Translations under genes and position numbers: made by a program
The notes under the pieces: generated by a model
What the model was told of the DNA's origin: nothing
Seen by the model: the letters and a program-made list of their open reading frames with translations, nothing else
Database searches by the model: none
Assembly (NCBI GenBank): GCA_031292095.1
Contig: JARLHU010000234.1
Coordinates: forward strand, 1 to 64,000
DNA: 64,000 bases
Reading direction: 5' to 3'
Source of the DNA: Desulfosporosinus sp.
GTDB lineage: Bacteria > Bacillota > Desulfitobacteriia > Desulfitobacteriales > Desulfitobacteriaceae
In this document: positions 49,528-59,029 of the stretch, in pieces
Layout of the letters: every line of letters starts with the position of its first letter
Position numbering within the stretch: the stretch's first letter is position 1

Positions 49528-49953
49528 TTGGCTGAAGAACAATTAGTGACTTTTTGTTTAGGTTCTGAAGAATTTGGTGTAGATATTATGCGCGTCCAAG
49601 AGATTATTCGTATTCCACCGATCACACGGGTGCCTAAAGCGCCGGTTTATGTGGAGGGTGTGATTAATTTGCGGGGAAATGTGATTCCAGTGATCAGTTT
49701 GCGCACCCGTTTTGGAATGACTCGCGTGGAAGAAACTGATCTCAGTCGGATTATTGTCCTGCAGGTACATACTAAGGTCTTTGGGATTGGGGTGGATGCC
49801 GTAACAGAAGTTTTGCGCATTGACAGTGATGAAATTGAGCCACCACCCCCGATCGCGTTGGGTATGGACTCCCAGTTTATTCGAGGAGTAGGAAAAATCG
49901 GTGAGCGGCTACTGATTATTTTAGAGCTCGATCAAATCATGGGCGGAGAGTAA
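49528..49953 (+). CDS. cheW: Chemotaxis protein CheW
   Basis: EEQLVTFCLGSEEFGVDIMRVQEIIRIPPITRVPKAPVYVEGVINLRGNVIPVI. Confidence 0.96.
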   Translation: MAEEQLVTFCLGSEEFGVDIMRVQEIIRIPPITRVPKAPVYVEGVINLRGNVIPVISLRTRFGMTRVEETDLSRIIVLQVHTKVFGIGVDAVTEVLRIDSDEIEPPPPIALGMDSQFIRGVGKIGERLLIILELDQIMGGE

Positions 49954-49956
49954 GCG

Positions 49957-51108
49957 ATGAGTGGAAGGCCGAAAACACCGATCGGGGTTTTGATCGTTGA
50001 TGATTCTCCTTTTATGCGCATGACCCTCCAGAAAATTCTTAATCAAGATCCCGATATTCAGGTTTTGGACACCGCACGGGATGGGCGTGAAGGGGTTTTA
50101 AAGCTTCAAGCCCTGCGTCCACAGGTTGTGACAATGGATGTTGAGATGCCCGTTATGGACGGACTTAGGGCGTTGGAAGAAATTATGCGGTGGCAACCGA
50201 CGCCGGTGATTATGTTAAGCGCCGTGACGACAGAAGGGGCACAAGCCACGTTGAAGGCACTTGATCTAGGGGCTTTTGATGTGGTGGCCAAACCAACAGG
50301 CAATCCGGGAGCGGATCTGCAGGTGCTTACGCACGATTTAGTGGAGAAGGTGAAAGCAGCAGCCGGTGTCAACCCTGCTCGACTAGGGCGTAAGGTGGTA
50401 CCTGCGAGTGTCACGGTTCAACCCGCGGTTACCAGAGTGGCCGCGGCTGGAATGGGGAGTTCTCCTATGGGACAACAAGGATTGCGCCCGGCAGCACAGG
50501 GGAAAATGGGTTTGTTGCCTAAGCACGCCATTGAGATTGTGGCGATCGGGACGTCTACTGGGGGGCCTTCTGCGTTACAAGCGGTTCTGCCAACCCTACC
50601 GGTCGATTTTCCAGTTCCCGTACTTGTGGCGCAGCATATGCCGCCTGGTTTTACTGGGCCACTTGCTCAGCGCTTAAACGGGCTCTGTCCGTTGAATGTC
50701 AGGGAAGGGATACATGGTGAAGCATTGAAGGCAGGAACCGTGTATGTCGCTCCGGCTGGTAAACAACTGCAGGTTCAGCGTAAGGCGGGGCAGTTGATCC
50801 TTCATATTGGAGATGAAGCTCCGATACCTACCCTTTATCATCCTTCGGTGGATGTTATGTTTCTTTCCTTGGCGAAGGAAGTTGGTAAAGGAACCCTTGG
50901 CGTGGTGATGACTGGAATGGGCAACGATGGGGCGAAGGGTATGAAGGAACTTAAGCGGTTAGAGGGCTTTGCGATCGCTGAAGCGGAGGAAACCTGTGTG
51001 GTCTATGGGATGCCTAGGTCGATCGTGGAGGCTGGCCTTGCTGACCGAGTTGTACCGTTGGGAGAGATTGGTCGAACGATTGTAGAGTGCGTTATGAGGA
51101 GGGGATGA
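49957..51108 (+). CDS. cheB: Chemotaxis response regulator protein-glutamate methylesterase CheB
   Basis: REC VTMDVEMPVMDGL; IGTSTGGPSALQAVLPTLP; VVMTGMGNDGAKGM. Confidence 0.97.
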   Translation: MSGRPKTPIGVLIVDDSPFMRMTLQKILNQDPDIQVLDTARDGREGVLKLQALRPQVVTMDVEMPVMDGLRALEEIMRWQPTPVIMLSAVTTEGAQATLKALDLGAFDVVAKPTGNPGADLQVLTHDLVEKVKAAAGVNPARLGRKVVPASVTVQPAVTRVAAAGMGSSPMGQQGLRPAAQGKMGLLPKHAIEIVAIGTSTGGPSALQAVLPTLPVDFPVPVLVAQHMPPGFTGPLAQRLNGLCPLNVREGIHGEALKAGTVYVAPAGKQLQVQRKAGQLILHIGDEAPIPTLYHPSVDVMFLSLAKEVGKGTLGVVMTGMGNDGAKGMKELKRLEGFAIAEAEETCVVYGMPRSIVEAGLADRVVPLGEIGRTIVECVMRRG

Positions 51109-51112
51109 ACGG

Positions 51113-51601
51113 ATGAGTCTTTTTGGAGCAATTGATATTAGTGCTTCTGGGTTAACCGCTCAGCGTTTGCGAATGGATCTCATTGCTAACAATATCGCCA
51201 ATATTAATACAACCCGCACGGGCACACTGACTGCGGCTGGGAATCCTATACCCTATAGTCGTCAGGAGGCTACCTTTGTCCCTCGTCCTCCTGACACGCC
51301 GTTTGCTAGTGTTCTCGGAGAAACCTTAGGAAGTCAAAACGCCGGGAATGGGGTACAAGTGGCTAGCATTAGTGACGATGTTCAAGAACCCTTTGGTTTA
51401 GAGTACAACCCCAGTTCCCCGGATGCCTCTACAGTGGCTGAACCAGGCTTACCGGTAGGGTATGTGCGTCAACCGAACGTAAATATTACGACGGAAATGG
51501 TGGATATGATCTCCGCTTCTCGAGCCTATGAAGCGAATGTGACCGCTATGAATGCCAGTAAGGCGATGGCCTCCAAAGCACTGGAAATTGGAAAGGGGTA
51601 A
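51113..51601 (+). CDS. flgC: Flagellar basal-body rod protein FlgC
   Basis: LFGAIDISASGLTAQRLRMDLIANNIANINTTRT...MVDMISASRAYEANVTAMNASK. Confidence 0.95.
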   Translation: MSLFGAIDISASGLTAQRLRMDLIANNIANINTTRTGTLTAAGNPIPYSRQEATFVPRPPDTPFASVLGETLGSQNAGNGVQVASISDDVQEPFGLEYNPSSPDASTVAEPGLPVGYVRQPNVNITTEMVDMISASRAYEANVTAMNASKAMASKALEIGKG

Positions 51602-51608
51602 TGAGTAG

Positions 51609-51944
51609 ATGAGCATTCAGCCAATCGCCCCTATTATGCCCCTCGGGGCCTTGTCTCCGATTACCCCGACTAGCCTCGAAAGTACGCCAAACAGCAGTTC
51701 TGGATCTGGAACTCAAAAGGCGACGACGGATTTTTCTAAGTTTCTGAACGATGCCTTAGGCCAAGTCGATGCTTTACAAACGAATGCCGATGCTGCGAGT
51801 CTGCAGTTAGCGACTGGTAAGGTACAAGATATGTCTGCGGTGATGGTGGCGTTAGAAAAAGCAAGTATGTCGTTATCGTTGACTGTATCCGTACGCGATA
51901 AAGTGTTAGATGCTTATAATCAAGTAATGCGTATGCAAATGTAA
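51609..51944 (+). CDS. fliE: Flagellar hook-basal body protein FliE
   Basis: DFSKFLNDALGQVDALQTNADAASLQLATGKVQDMSAVMVALEKASMSLSLTVSVRDKVLDAYNQVMRMQM. Confidence 0.95.
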   Translation: MSIQPIAPIMPLGALSPITPTSLESTPNSSSGSGTQKATTDFSKFLNDALGQVDALQTNADAASLQLATGKVQDMSAVMVALEKASMSLSLTVSVRDKVLDAYNQVMRMQM

Positions 51945-52062
51945 CTCGATGCACGAATGCACGATACACGAGGTCCGATGTTTGATGTTTCAAACGTTCG
52001 CTAGCGAACGTCTCAATTCGTGCATCGTGCATCGAACTTCGTGCCTCGAAAGAAGGGAGGAG
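51945..52062. repeat. TCGA-rich inverted repeat, element 2 (fliE-fliF spacer)
   Basis: cgatgcacgaatgcacgatacacgagg ... attcgtgcatcgtgcatcgaacttcgtgcctcg; centre acgttcgctagcgaacgt. Confidence 0.8.
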
Positions 52063-52069
52063 CAACAAA

Positions 52070-53662
52070 ATGGACTTTTCTTGGGCCGGAATTCAGAATT
52101 CGGTAAAAACATTCTGGAACAAGCTTTCTCGCCCACAGAAAATAATTACGGTTATTGCTCCTCTTTTGGTGGCTGTTGCGTTATTTTCCTTGATCACTTG
52201 GGCGGGCACCCCACAATATGTTGCGATTTTTACAAAACTTAGTGATGCGGACGCGGCTGCCATCATGACCAAACTGAAAGACTTAAAAGCAGATTATAAA
52301 TTGGCGGATAATGGATCGACCATTATGGTGCCTCAACAGTCCTCCGCAGATATCCGTTTACAGCTGGCCAGTGCCGGGCTTCCTCAAGCCAGTAAATTCA
52401 GTTTCGATAGTTTAAATACGATGCATCTGGGGGAAACGGATTCTGATCGCAAATTGCGTTATGTTCTCGGGTTGCAGAACGAATTAGAAGATACCTTAAA
52501 AGTGTTGAACGGTGTGCAGGATGCGCACGTGAATATCGTGATGCCTGACCAGTCACTATTTGTCGATAGCCAAAAACCAGCAACAGCGGCAGTGACCTTG
52601 AAACTCATCCCGGGGACAAAACTCGGAGATGACCAGGTACGCGCGATTGCTAATCTGATGGCAGGATCGGTAGAAGGACTGCAAATGGAGAATGTGACGA
52701 TTGTAGATACCAACGGCAATGTTTTATCCGATGTTTTGGGAAAAAGCGGGGATTCCCAACATATGACTGGGACTCAATATCAGCTTCAACAAACCGTCGA
52801 AGAGGACACTCGGAAATCGGTTCAGAGTATGTTAGATCGAGTTTTGGGTTCGGGCAAGACCGTCGTCCGAATCAGTGCGGTGCTGGATTTTGATCAAATA
52901 AAACGGACAAAACAGACCAATGGACCCGGTGCTGTGGTGAGTGAACAGAGTTCCACTGAAAATACCACTAATAGTACGGCAGCTGGAGGAACACCGGGAG
53001 TGGCGGCGAATAAGACCCCGACGTACCCAACTGTGACCCCGGCGGTGAATTCGACTTCCACAAAGGGAAGTGCTACCAAAAACTATCAGGTGGACACCAC
53101 GCAGGAGGAACAAGTGGTAAGCCCCGGCGCTATAAAACATCTTTCCGTGTCGGTTATGGCGGATGGCGACACTATTACTCAAGCCCAGCTTGCTCAAATT
53201 CAAGCGATCGTGGCTTCTGCAGCCGGTGTGGATTCAACTCGGGGGGATCAAATTCAAGTTGCCGCTATTCCGTTTAACAAAACAGAGCTGCAGCAAGAAA
53301 AGGCTGCGATGGATAGTGCCGCCCAGCGACAACAATTGGTTAGTTATGTGGAAATAGGATGTGCCGCTTTGTTTGGGTTAGTGCTTTTGCTGGCCGTTTT
53401 ACGTAGTCGTTCACAGAAAGTTCGCACGAAAAGAGTGTTGGAAATGAACGATTCGCAGCCGGTAACGGCGGCCACGGCAGAACTGCTCATGTCGCAACAG
53501 TTGGCTGAGCAAGAGGCAAAGGCGAAACTTGCTCGGAAGAGCACAAAGTCGCTTGAGCAAATCCAAAAGGAACAGACCCAGGAGTCTGTCGAACTTTATT
53601 CGCGTGATAAACCAGAAGAAGTGGCTCGTTTAGTGAAATCATGGCTATCGGAGGAGAGTTAG
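52070..53662 (+). CDS. fliF: Flagellar M-ring protein FliF
   Basis: PQYVAIFTKLSDADAAAIMTKLKDLKADYKLADNGSTIMVPQ...; C-terminal TM. Confidence 0.96.
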   Translation: MDFSWAGIQNSVKTFWNKLSRPQKIITVIAPLLVAVALFSLITWAGTPQYVAIFTKLSDADAAAIMTKLKDLKADYKLADNGSTIMVPQQSSADIRLQLASAGLPQASKFSFDSLNTMHLGETDSDRKLRYVLGLQNELEDTLKVLNGVQDAHVNIVMPDQSLFVDSQKPATAAVTLKLIPGTKLGDDQVRAIANLMAGSVEGLQMENVTIVDTNGNVLSDVLGKSGDSQHMTGTQYQLQQTVEEDTRKSVQSMLDRVLGSGKTVVRISAVLDFDQIKRTKQTNGPGAVVSEQSSTENTTNSTAAGGTPGVAANKTPTYPTVTPAVNSTSTKGSATKNYQVDTTQEEQVVSPGAIKHLSVSVMADGDTITQAQLAQIQAIVASAAGVDSTRGDQIQVAAIPFNKTELQQEKAAMDSAAQRQQLVSYVEIGCAALFGLVLLLAVLRSRSQKVRTKRVLEMNDSQPVTAATAELLMSQQLAEQEAKAKLARKSTKSLEQIQKEQTQESVELYSRDKPEEVARLVKSWLSEES

Positions 53663-54667
53663 ATGGCGCAAGCATTAACTGGACTGCAAAAAGCGGCGAT
53701 TTTAATGATTGCCTTGGGGGCGGAGAAATCAGCTCAGGTGGTTAAGCATTTGGGAGATGCAGAAATCGAGCAATTGACCTTAGAGATGGCCAATGTTCGT
53801 AAAATATCGCCGGAAAACCGCGATAATGTCGTGGAAGAATTTCATCAGATGTGCTTGGCGAATGAATATATCGCCCAGGGTGGGATTGATTACGCCCGGG
53901 AGGTGTTAGAACGAGCTCTAGGGGAGGCACGGGCCTTTGAGATTATTAACCGTCTAGCTATTTCCATGAAAATGAGGCCCTTCGAGCTTGTGCGTCGAAC
54001 AGATCCTAAACAGCTGTTTTCTTTTATTCAGGGTGAACACCCGCAGACGATAGCGTTGATTATGACGCACCTGCCTGCTGATAAAGCTGCATCTCTGCTC
54101 GCTAGCCTTGCTCCCGAGCGACAGGCTGAGGTGGTAAAACGTATTGCGACGATGGGGCAGACTAGCCCAGAAGTACTTAAGCAGATTGAGAAAGTTTTAG
54201 AGCACAAGATCACGAGTCTAGCTCCAACTGATTACACGACCTCGGGTGGGATTCAAAGTATTGTGGACCTCCTTAACTCGGCGGATGCTAGTACGGTTAA
54301 AGTGGTCATGGATGCCTTAGATATGGAAGATCCTGAGTTGGCGGAGCAGATCAGGCAGCAGATGTTTGTTTTCAAAGACATCGTTTTGTTGGATGATCGC
54401 AGCATTCAGTTGGTTTTGCGCGAAGTAGCTACCAAGGACTTAAGCTTGGCGCTTAAAGGGGCAAATAATGAAGTCGCATTAAAGATTCAGTCCAATATGT
54501 CCACGCGGGCTGCGCAGATGCTTAAAGACGATATGGAATTCATGGGGCCGGTGCGCTTGCGTGATGTAGAGGAGGCTCAGCAACGTATTGTGAAGGTGAT
54601 CCGTAAGCTTGAAGAGGCTGGTGCGTTAGTCATCTCGAGAGGGGGGAGTGATGAGATTGTCTATTAA
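53663..54667 (+). CDS. fliG: Flagellar motor switch protein FliG
   Basis: GLQKAAILMIALGAEKSAQVVKHL...EHPQTIALIMTHLPADKAASLLASL. Confidence 0.97.
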   Translation: MAQALTGLQKAAILMIALGAEKSAQVVKHLGDAEIEQLTLEMANVRKISPENRDNVVEEFHQMCLANEYIAQGGIDYAREVLERALGEARAFEIINRLAISMKMRPFELVRRTDPKQLFSFIQGEHPQTIALIMTHLPADKAASLLASLAPERQAEVVKRIATMGQTSPEVLKQIEKVLEHKITSLAPTDYTTSGGIQSIVDLLNSADASTVKVVMDALDMEDPELAEQIRQQMFVFKDIVLLDDRSIQLVLREVATKDLSLALKGANNEVALKIQSNMSTRAAQMLKDDMEFMGPVRLRDVEEAQQRIVKVIRKLEEAGALVISRGGSDEIVY

Positions 54668-55466
54668 CGGACGCGTTGTTAAAAGTTACGATGTTGAGGT
54701 GCTAACGCCGCGGATCTTGGAAGCGGACTGCAAAGCTTGCTTTCAAGGTTCAGATGCTTATTTGTCAGTTATAACTGGCGAGGAAGAGCTGTCTCCAAGA
54801 TCGGATCACTTCAGTGAGGTGATGCTCTCGGCTCTCGAGATAGAGGCCACGGAGAAAGCGGCATTGATCCTAGTGGCGGCTGAAACCAGTGCTCAGGAGA
54901 TCCGTGGGCAGGCTCAAGCTGACTCGGAGCGGCTACGTCAGGAGGTGATCCAGACGGCGCAAGCTGAGGTTTATCCCGTAGCTGAGGCCAAGGGCTATCA
55001 AGCAGGTCTTGAGGCGGGAGAAGCGGAGGGAAACCGTTTGACTCTCAGTGCTAACCAACTCTTCCAATTGGCGCAACGGGCAGTGCAAGAGGAATATGCC
55101 AAAGTGGATGAAGCCTTACTTACTTTGGCGATAAAAATTGCTGAGCGCTTGGTTCGCTCCAGCTTGGCCGTTGATCCCCAACGTTTGGGAGCTATCATCC
55201 AGGCTCTTTCCCTGCTGCCGCAAGATAGGGAGGGCTGGAGGTTGCATGTAGCGTCTGAGGATGCTCTTTGGTTGAAGGAGAATCCTCCGCCTTGTCCGTG
55301 GGTTGTGGATGAGTCGCTGAGTGCTGGGGATTGTTTCCTAGAGTGTTCGGAGGGTATTTTTGATGCTCGTCTCGAGTCTCAATTAGATAAAATTGAACAC
55401 ATTTTACGAGAGGAGCTCGAACATGGGGGCTTGGAACCTATTGACTCAACTGGTGGAACAGATTGA
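54648..55466 (+). CDS. fliH: Flagellar assembly protein FliH
   Basis: Between fliG and fliI; coiled N-term and C-term ALLTLAIKIAERLVRSSL. Confidence 0.9.
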   Translation: MMRLSINGRVVKSYDVEVLTPRILEADCKACFQGSDAYLSVITGEEELSPRSDHFSEVMLSALEIEATEKAALILVAAETSAQEIRGQAQADSERLRQEVIQTAQAEVYPVAEAKGYQAGLEAGEAEGNRLTLSANQLFQLAQRAVQEEYAKVDEALLTLAIKIAERLVRSSLAVDPQRLGAIIQALSLLPQDREGWRLHVASEDALWLKENPPPCPWVVDESLSAGDCFLECSEGIFDARLESQLDKIEHILREELEHGGLEPIDSTGGTD

Positions 55467-56727
55467 ACCGATTTCGGCTCAGGGAAGGGTTGCGAAGATT
55501 GTTGGGTTGATGGTCGAAGCGACTGGTCCACGAGCGAGTGTTGGAGAATATTGCCATATCATCTCGCGAGATGGACGGGCGCTACCGGCCGAAGTGGTTG
55601 GCTTTCGGGATTTCACCACCTTGCTCATGCCGTTAGGAGAGCTCGAAGGAATCGCACCCGGAGATCGTGTCATTCCACAGAGTCAAAAGCTGGCCGTGCC
55701 TGTAGGTCCGGGTTTACTGGGACGGATTCTTGATGGACTGGGACACCCTATGGATGGTCGCCCTCTGCAGACGGAAACAGCGTACCCTCTGCAAAATTCA
55801 CCCCCGAATGCCTTATTGCGTCCACGAATTCGAGATGTGCTGAGTGTGGGTGTTCGAACAATCGATGGGATTCTTACCATTGGTCGAGGTCAACGGATGG
55901 GAATCTTCGCTGGCTCGGGAGTGGGCAAGAGCACCTTGCTGGGAATGATGGCCCGCAACACTGTGGCTGAGGTCAGCGTGATTGCTTTAGTTGGGGAGCG
56001 GGGGCGAGAATTACGTGACTTTATTGAAAAGGATTTGGGTCCTGAGGGTTTAGCTCGTTCTGTCATCATCGTGGCGACGTCGGATCAGCCTGCCTTGGTG
56101 CGCTTAAAGGCAGCTTTTACAGCGACAGCGATTGCCGAATATTTCCGGGACCAAGGTAAGAATGTGCTACTAATGATGGATTCCGTGACTCGTTTTGCCA
56201 TGGCTCAGAGGGAGGTGGGCCTGACGGTTGGTGAACCTCCGGCGACCCGGGGATACCCACCCTCAGTTTTCGCTCTTTTGCCGAAACTATTGGAACGTTC
56301 TGGCATGGCAGGGACGGGAAGTATTACCGGCATCTACACCGTGTTAGTGGACGGGGATGATCATAATGAGCCGATCGCGGATTCGGTTCGTGGAATTCTT
56401 GATGGTCATATTGTTTTGACTCGGGAGCTGGCCATGCAAAATCAGTTTCCTGCTATAGATATTTTACAATCGGTCAGCCGGGTTATGAACGATGTGGTCA
56501 GTTTCGATCACAAAGAGTGGGCGGGTATAGTGCGCGGCCATATTGCGATTTACCGTAATGCCAAGGATTTGATCGATATTGGGGCTTATACCCCGGGAAG
56601 TAATGCAAAAATTGATGCTGCTATTCTGCATATGGACAGTATCCTGGAGTTTGTTCGGCAAAGGGTGGAAGAACGAGTAGAGTTTGGAGAGATGCTTAAA
56701 CAGTTGCAGGGGATCATTACGTCATAG
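55423..56727 (+). CDS. fliI: Flagellar export ATPase FliI
   Basis: GIFAGSGVGKSTLLGMMARN; VLLMMDSVTRFAMAQREVGL; GEPPATRGYPPSVFALLPKLLERSG. Confidence 0.97.
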   Translation: MGAWNLLTQLVEQIEPISAQGRVAKIVGLMVEATGPRASVGEYCHIISRDGRALPAEVVGFRDFTTLLMPLGELEGIAPGDRVIPQSQKLAVPVGPGLLGRILDGLGHPMDGRPLQTETAYPLQNSPPNALLRPRIRDVLSVGVRTIDGILTIGRGQRMGIFAGSGVGKSTLLGMMARNTVAEVSVIALVGERGRELRDFIEKDLGPEGLARSVIIVATSDQPALVRLKAAFTATAIAEYFRDQGKNVLLMMDSVTRFAMAQREVGLTVGEPPATRGYPPSVFALLPKLLERSGMAGTGSITGIYTVLVDGDDHNEPIADSVRGILDGHIVLTRELAMQNQFPAIDILQSVSRVMNDVVSFDHKEWAGIVRGHIAIYRNAKDLIDIGAYTPGSNAKIDAAILHMDSILEFVRQRVEERVEFGEMLKQLQGIITS

Positions 56728-56733
56728 TAGGGA

Positions 56734-57198
56734 GTGGTGACAATGGCCCGGTTTCTGTTCCGGTTGGAGGCAAGTCTACGGTTGGCGGAACAGGCTTTGG
56801 AAACGGTACAGCGTAAGTTCGCCCAAGAAGTGCAGCGTTGGCAAACCAGTGTTCAAGCCTGCGTGCTTCAAGAAGTACATTTGCAGGAGGCTCAAGAGGG
56901 GCAACGGGATGCGGGTCGACTTCGACCTGAAGCACTGGGAAGTTGGCAAATCTTTGCTTTAGATCAACATGGTCGACTGCTGCAATGTGAAGCAGAGCGG
57001 CGGGCACAAGAGGTGATTATGGAGCAAACTCGACAGGATTTAGGGGATGCCCATCGAGAGGTCGAGAAGTTTCGGCGCCTTAAAGAAAAACAGGTCAAGG
57101 CCTTTAGGGTAGCTGAATTACAGAAGGAACAGAAGATCATGGATGAAACGGGTCAGATTCTCCATTGGCGTCAGAAAGATCAATCCCTACAGAATTGA
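56734..57198 (+). CDS. fliJ: Flagellar protein FliJ
   Basis: Coiled-coil FRLEASLRLAEQALE..., position after fliI. Confidence 0.88.
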   Translation: MVTMARFLFRLEASLRLAEQALETVQRKFAQEVQRWQTSVQACVLQEVHLQEAQEGQRDAGRLRPEALGSWQIFALDQHGRLLQCEAERRAQEVIMEQTRQDLGDAHREVEKFRRLKEKQVKAFRVAELQKEQKIMDETGQILHWRQKDQSLQN

Positions 57199-57213
57199 TG
57201 AAAGGGCGAACTT

Positions 57214-57429
57214 ATGATATATGTTACGCGCTTAAACGGCAAAATTTTTGCCTTGAATTGTGATTTAATCGAAATGATGGAAGAAACTCCCGATACCGTC
57301 ATTACGTTTACGGGTGGGAACAAATACGTGGTGTCAGAACCCATCGAGGTTCTCATTGAAAGGGTTGCTGAGTTTCGGCGACGCTGTGGTCAGATTTACA
57401 AAGTGGAGGAGGATAAATCAGATAGATGA
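57214..57429 (+). CDS. flbD: FlbD/SwrD family flagellar protein
   Basis: MIYVTRLNGKIFALNCDLIEMMEETPDTVITFTGGNKYVVSEPIEVLIERV. Confidence 0.93.
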   Translation: MIYVTRLNGKIFALNCDLIEMMEETPDTVITFTGGNKYVVSEPIEVLIERVAEFRRRCGQIYKVEEDKSDR

Positions 57430-57869
57430 AATTGAAGATAAATCTGAAAACCCTGATGCCTGTGATTTTAGCTCTATTAGTTGGCTTGGTGCTCGGCGTG
57501 GGTGGATTAATGGGGGTTCAAAAGTTTATTTATCCAGCTTCCAGCACACAGGCCGTAAATGTCAGCCAACCAAAAATAGTCGGACCGTTGGTGGACCTTG
57601 GCGAGTTTACGGTGAATTTACAAGGGGGGTCTTTTCTCAAGACGACTCTGACAGTTGAAGGGACGGATGCGAAATCAGACGTTCTTTTGAAGGCGAAGGT
57701 CGCGTTTATGAAGGACAAAGTCAATTCGGTTTTATCAAACAAATCCTTAGTGGATGTACAAACTCCGGCTGCCCGGGAAAAATTACGCAAGGAATTAATC
57801 AATAGCCTCAATGAAGTAGCGGATAATAAAATCTCGGATGTGTTATTTATGGCCATGGTCTACCAGTAA
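57426..57869 (+). CDS. fliL: Flagellar basal-body associated protein FliL
   Basis: Single TM; LGEFTVNLQGGSFLKTTLTVEG. Confidence 0.92.
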   Translation: MKLKINLKTLMPVILALLVGLVLGVGGLMGVQKFIYPASSTQAVNVSQPKIVGPLVDLGEFTVNLQGGSFLKTTLTVEGTDAKSDVLLKAKVAFMKDKVNSVLSNKSLVDVQTPAAREKLRKELINSLNEVADNKISDVLFMAMVYQ

Positions 57870-58013
57870 CGATATTCGATGTTCGAAGATCGTGGTTCGA
57901 ATAATAACGGACAACGGACGCGAGATTGTGTATGTAGTTTGAAATACCCGAATACCGAGTAGTGGTTCTTAAATCGAACATCGAACCACGAACATCGATT
58001 ATCGATTAGAGAG
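57870..58013. repeat. TCGA-rich inverted repeat, element 3 (fliL-fliM spacer)
   Basis: cgatattcgatgttcgaagatcgtggttcga ... tcgaacatcgaaccacgaacatcgattatcg. Confidence 0.8.
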
Positions 58014-58023
58014 GGGGGATTCG

Positions 58024-59025
58024 ATGGGAGACGTTTTGTCTCAAGCTGAAATTGACGCTCTACTCAATGCGCTGTCTGATGAACATGAAGAGACGGTGGA
58101 AATCAGAACCACCCTGATTCAGAAGCGCATTAGAATGTACGATTTTAAACGCCCAAATAAGTTTTCCAAAGATCAGATTAACTCCCTCCAAAACATTCAC
58201 GAAAGTCTTTGTCGTGGGTTGACAAATTACCTTTCCGGGCATTTGCACGCAGTCATAGAATCTAAAGTTCTCTCTGTTGAACAAATTACGTATGATGAAT
58301 TCATTCGTTCCCAACCGAATCCTACCGTTATAGGACTTTTTTCATTACATCCGTTGGAGGGGACCGTGTTAATGGAGGTGAGCCCAACGTTAGCGTTCAC
58401 CATTGTGGATCGTTTATTGGGGGGGAATGGGCAAGGACAAAATTCGGAAAAAAATCGAGATTTGACAGAAATTGAAAGAGCAATTATCGAACATCGTCTG
58501 ATCCAAATCATTGAACTCATTAAAGAGGCGTGGGCAGAGATTTATGAACTTAAACCGCAGTTTGTCTCAATGGAAACGAATCCACTATTTTCGCAAATTG
58601 TAGCTCCTAACGAAATGATTCTGCTCATCACTCTGGAAGTAAGCATCGGTCAGGCGATCGGGATGATCCATCTTTGCATTCCCTATCTCGTCTTGGAGCC
58701 TATTTTGGATAAGTTAAGTACGTATTTTCGCTTTTCCACTCAGGGGAAGGTTGTCACACCAGAGCAGGTGCAAGCGATTCGGGAAAAAATAGAATGGGCA
58801 AAGGTGGATATGGTGGCGTTTTTAGGGCACTCGGAAATCTCGGTACGAGACCTTCTCGACTTAGCTAAGGGAGATGTAATTCCGCTCAACCAATCGGTTA
58901 ATGATCCACTCCCGATCTATGTGGGTGAATTTATGAAATTTAAGTCTATACCAGGACTACATGGAGACCATCATGCCGTACAGATCACAGAAATAGTAAA
59001 GGGAGGAGGGGGACAAGATAGCTAA
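58024..59025 (+). CDS. fliM: Flagellar motor switch protein FliM
   Basis: LSQAEIDALLNAL...YDFKRPNKFSKDQINSLQNIHE. Confidence 0.97.
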   Translation: MGDVLSQAEIDALLNALSDEHEETVEIRTTLIQKRIRMYDFKRPNKFSKDQINSLQNIHESLCRGLTNYLSGHLHAVIESKVLSVEQITYDEFIRSQPNPTVIGLFSLHPLEGTVLMEVSPTLAFTIVDRLLGGNGQGQNSEKNRDLTEIERAIIEHRLIQIIELIKEAWAEIYELKPQFVSMETNPLFSQIVAPNEMILLITLEVSIGQAIGMIHLCIPYLVLEPILDKLSTYFRFSTQGKVVTPEQVQAIREKIEWAKVDMVAFLGHSEISVRDLLDLAKGDVIPLNQSVNDPLPIYVGEFMKFKSIPGLHGDHHAVQITEIVKGGGGQDS

Positions 59026-59029
59026 CGGA

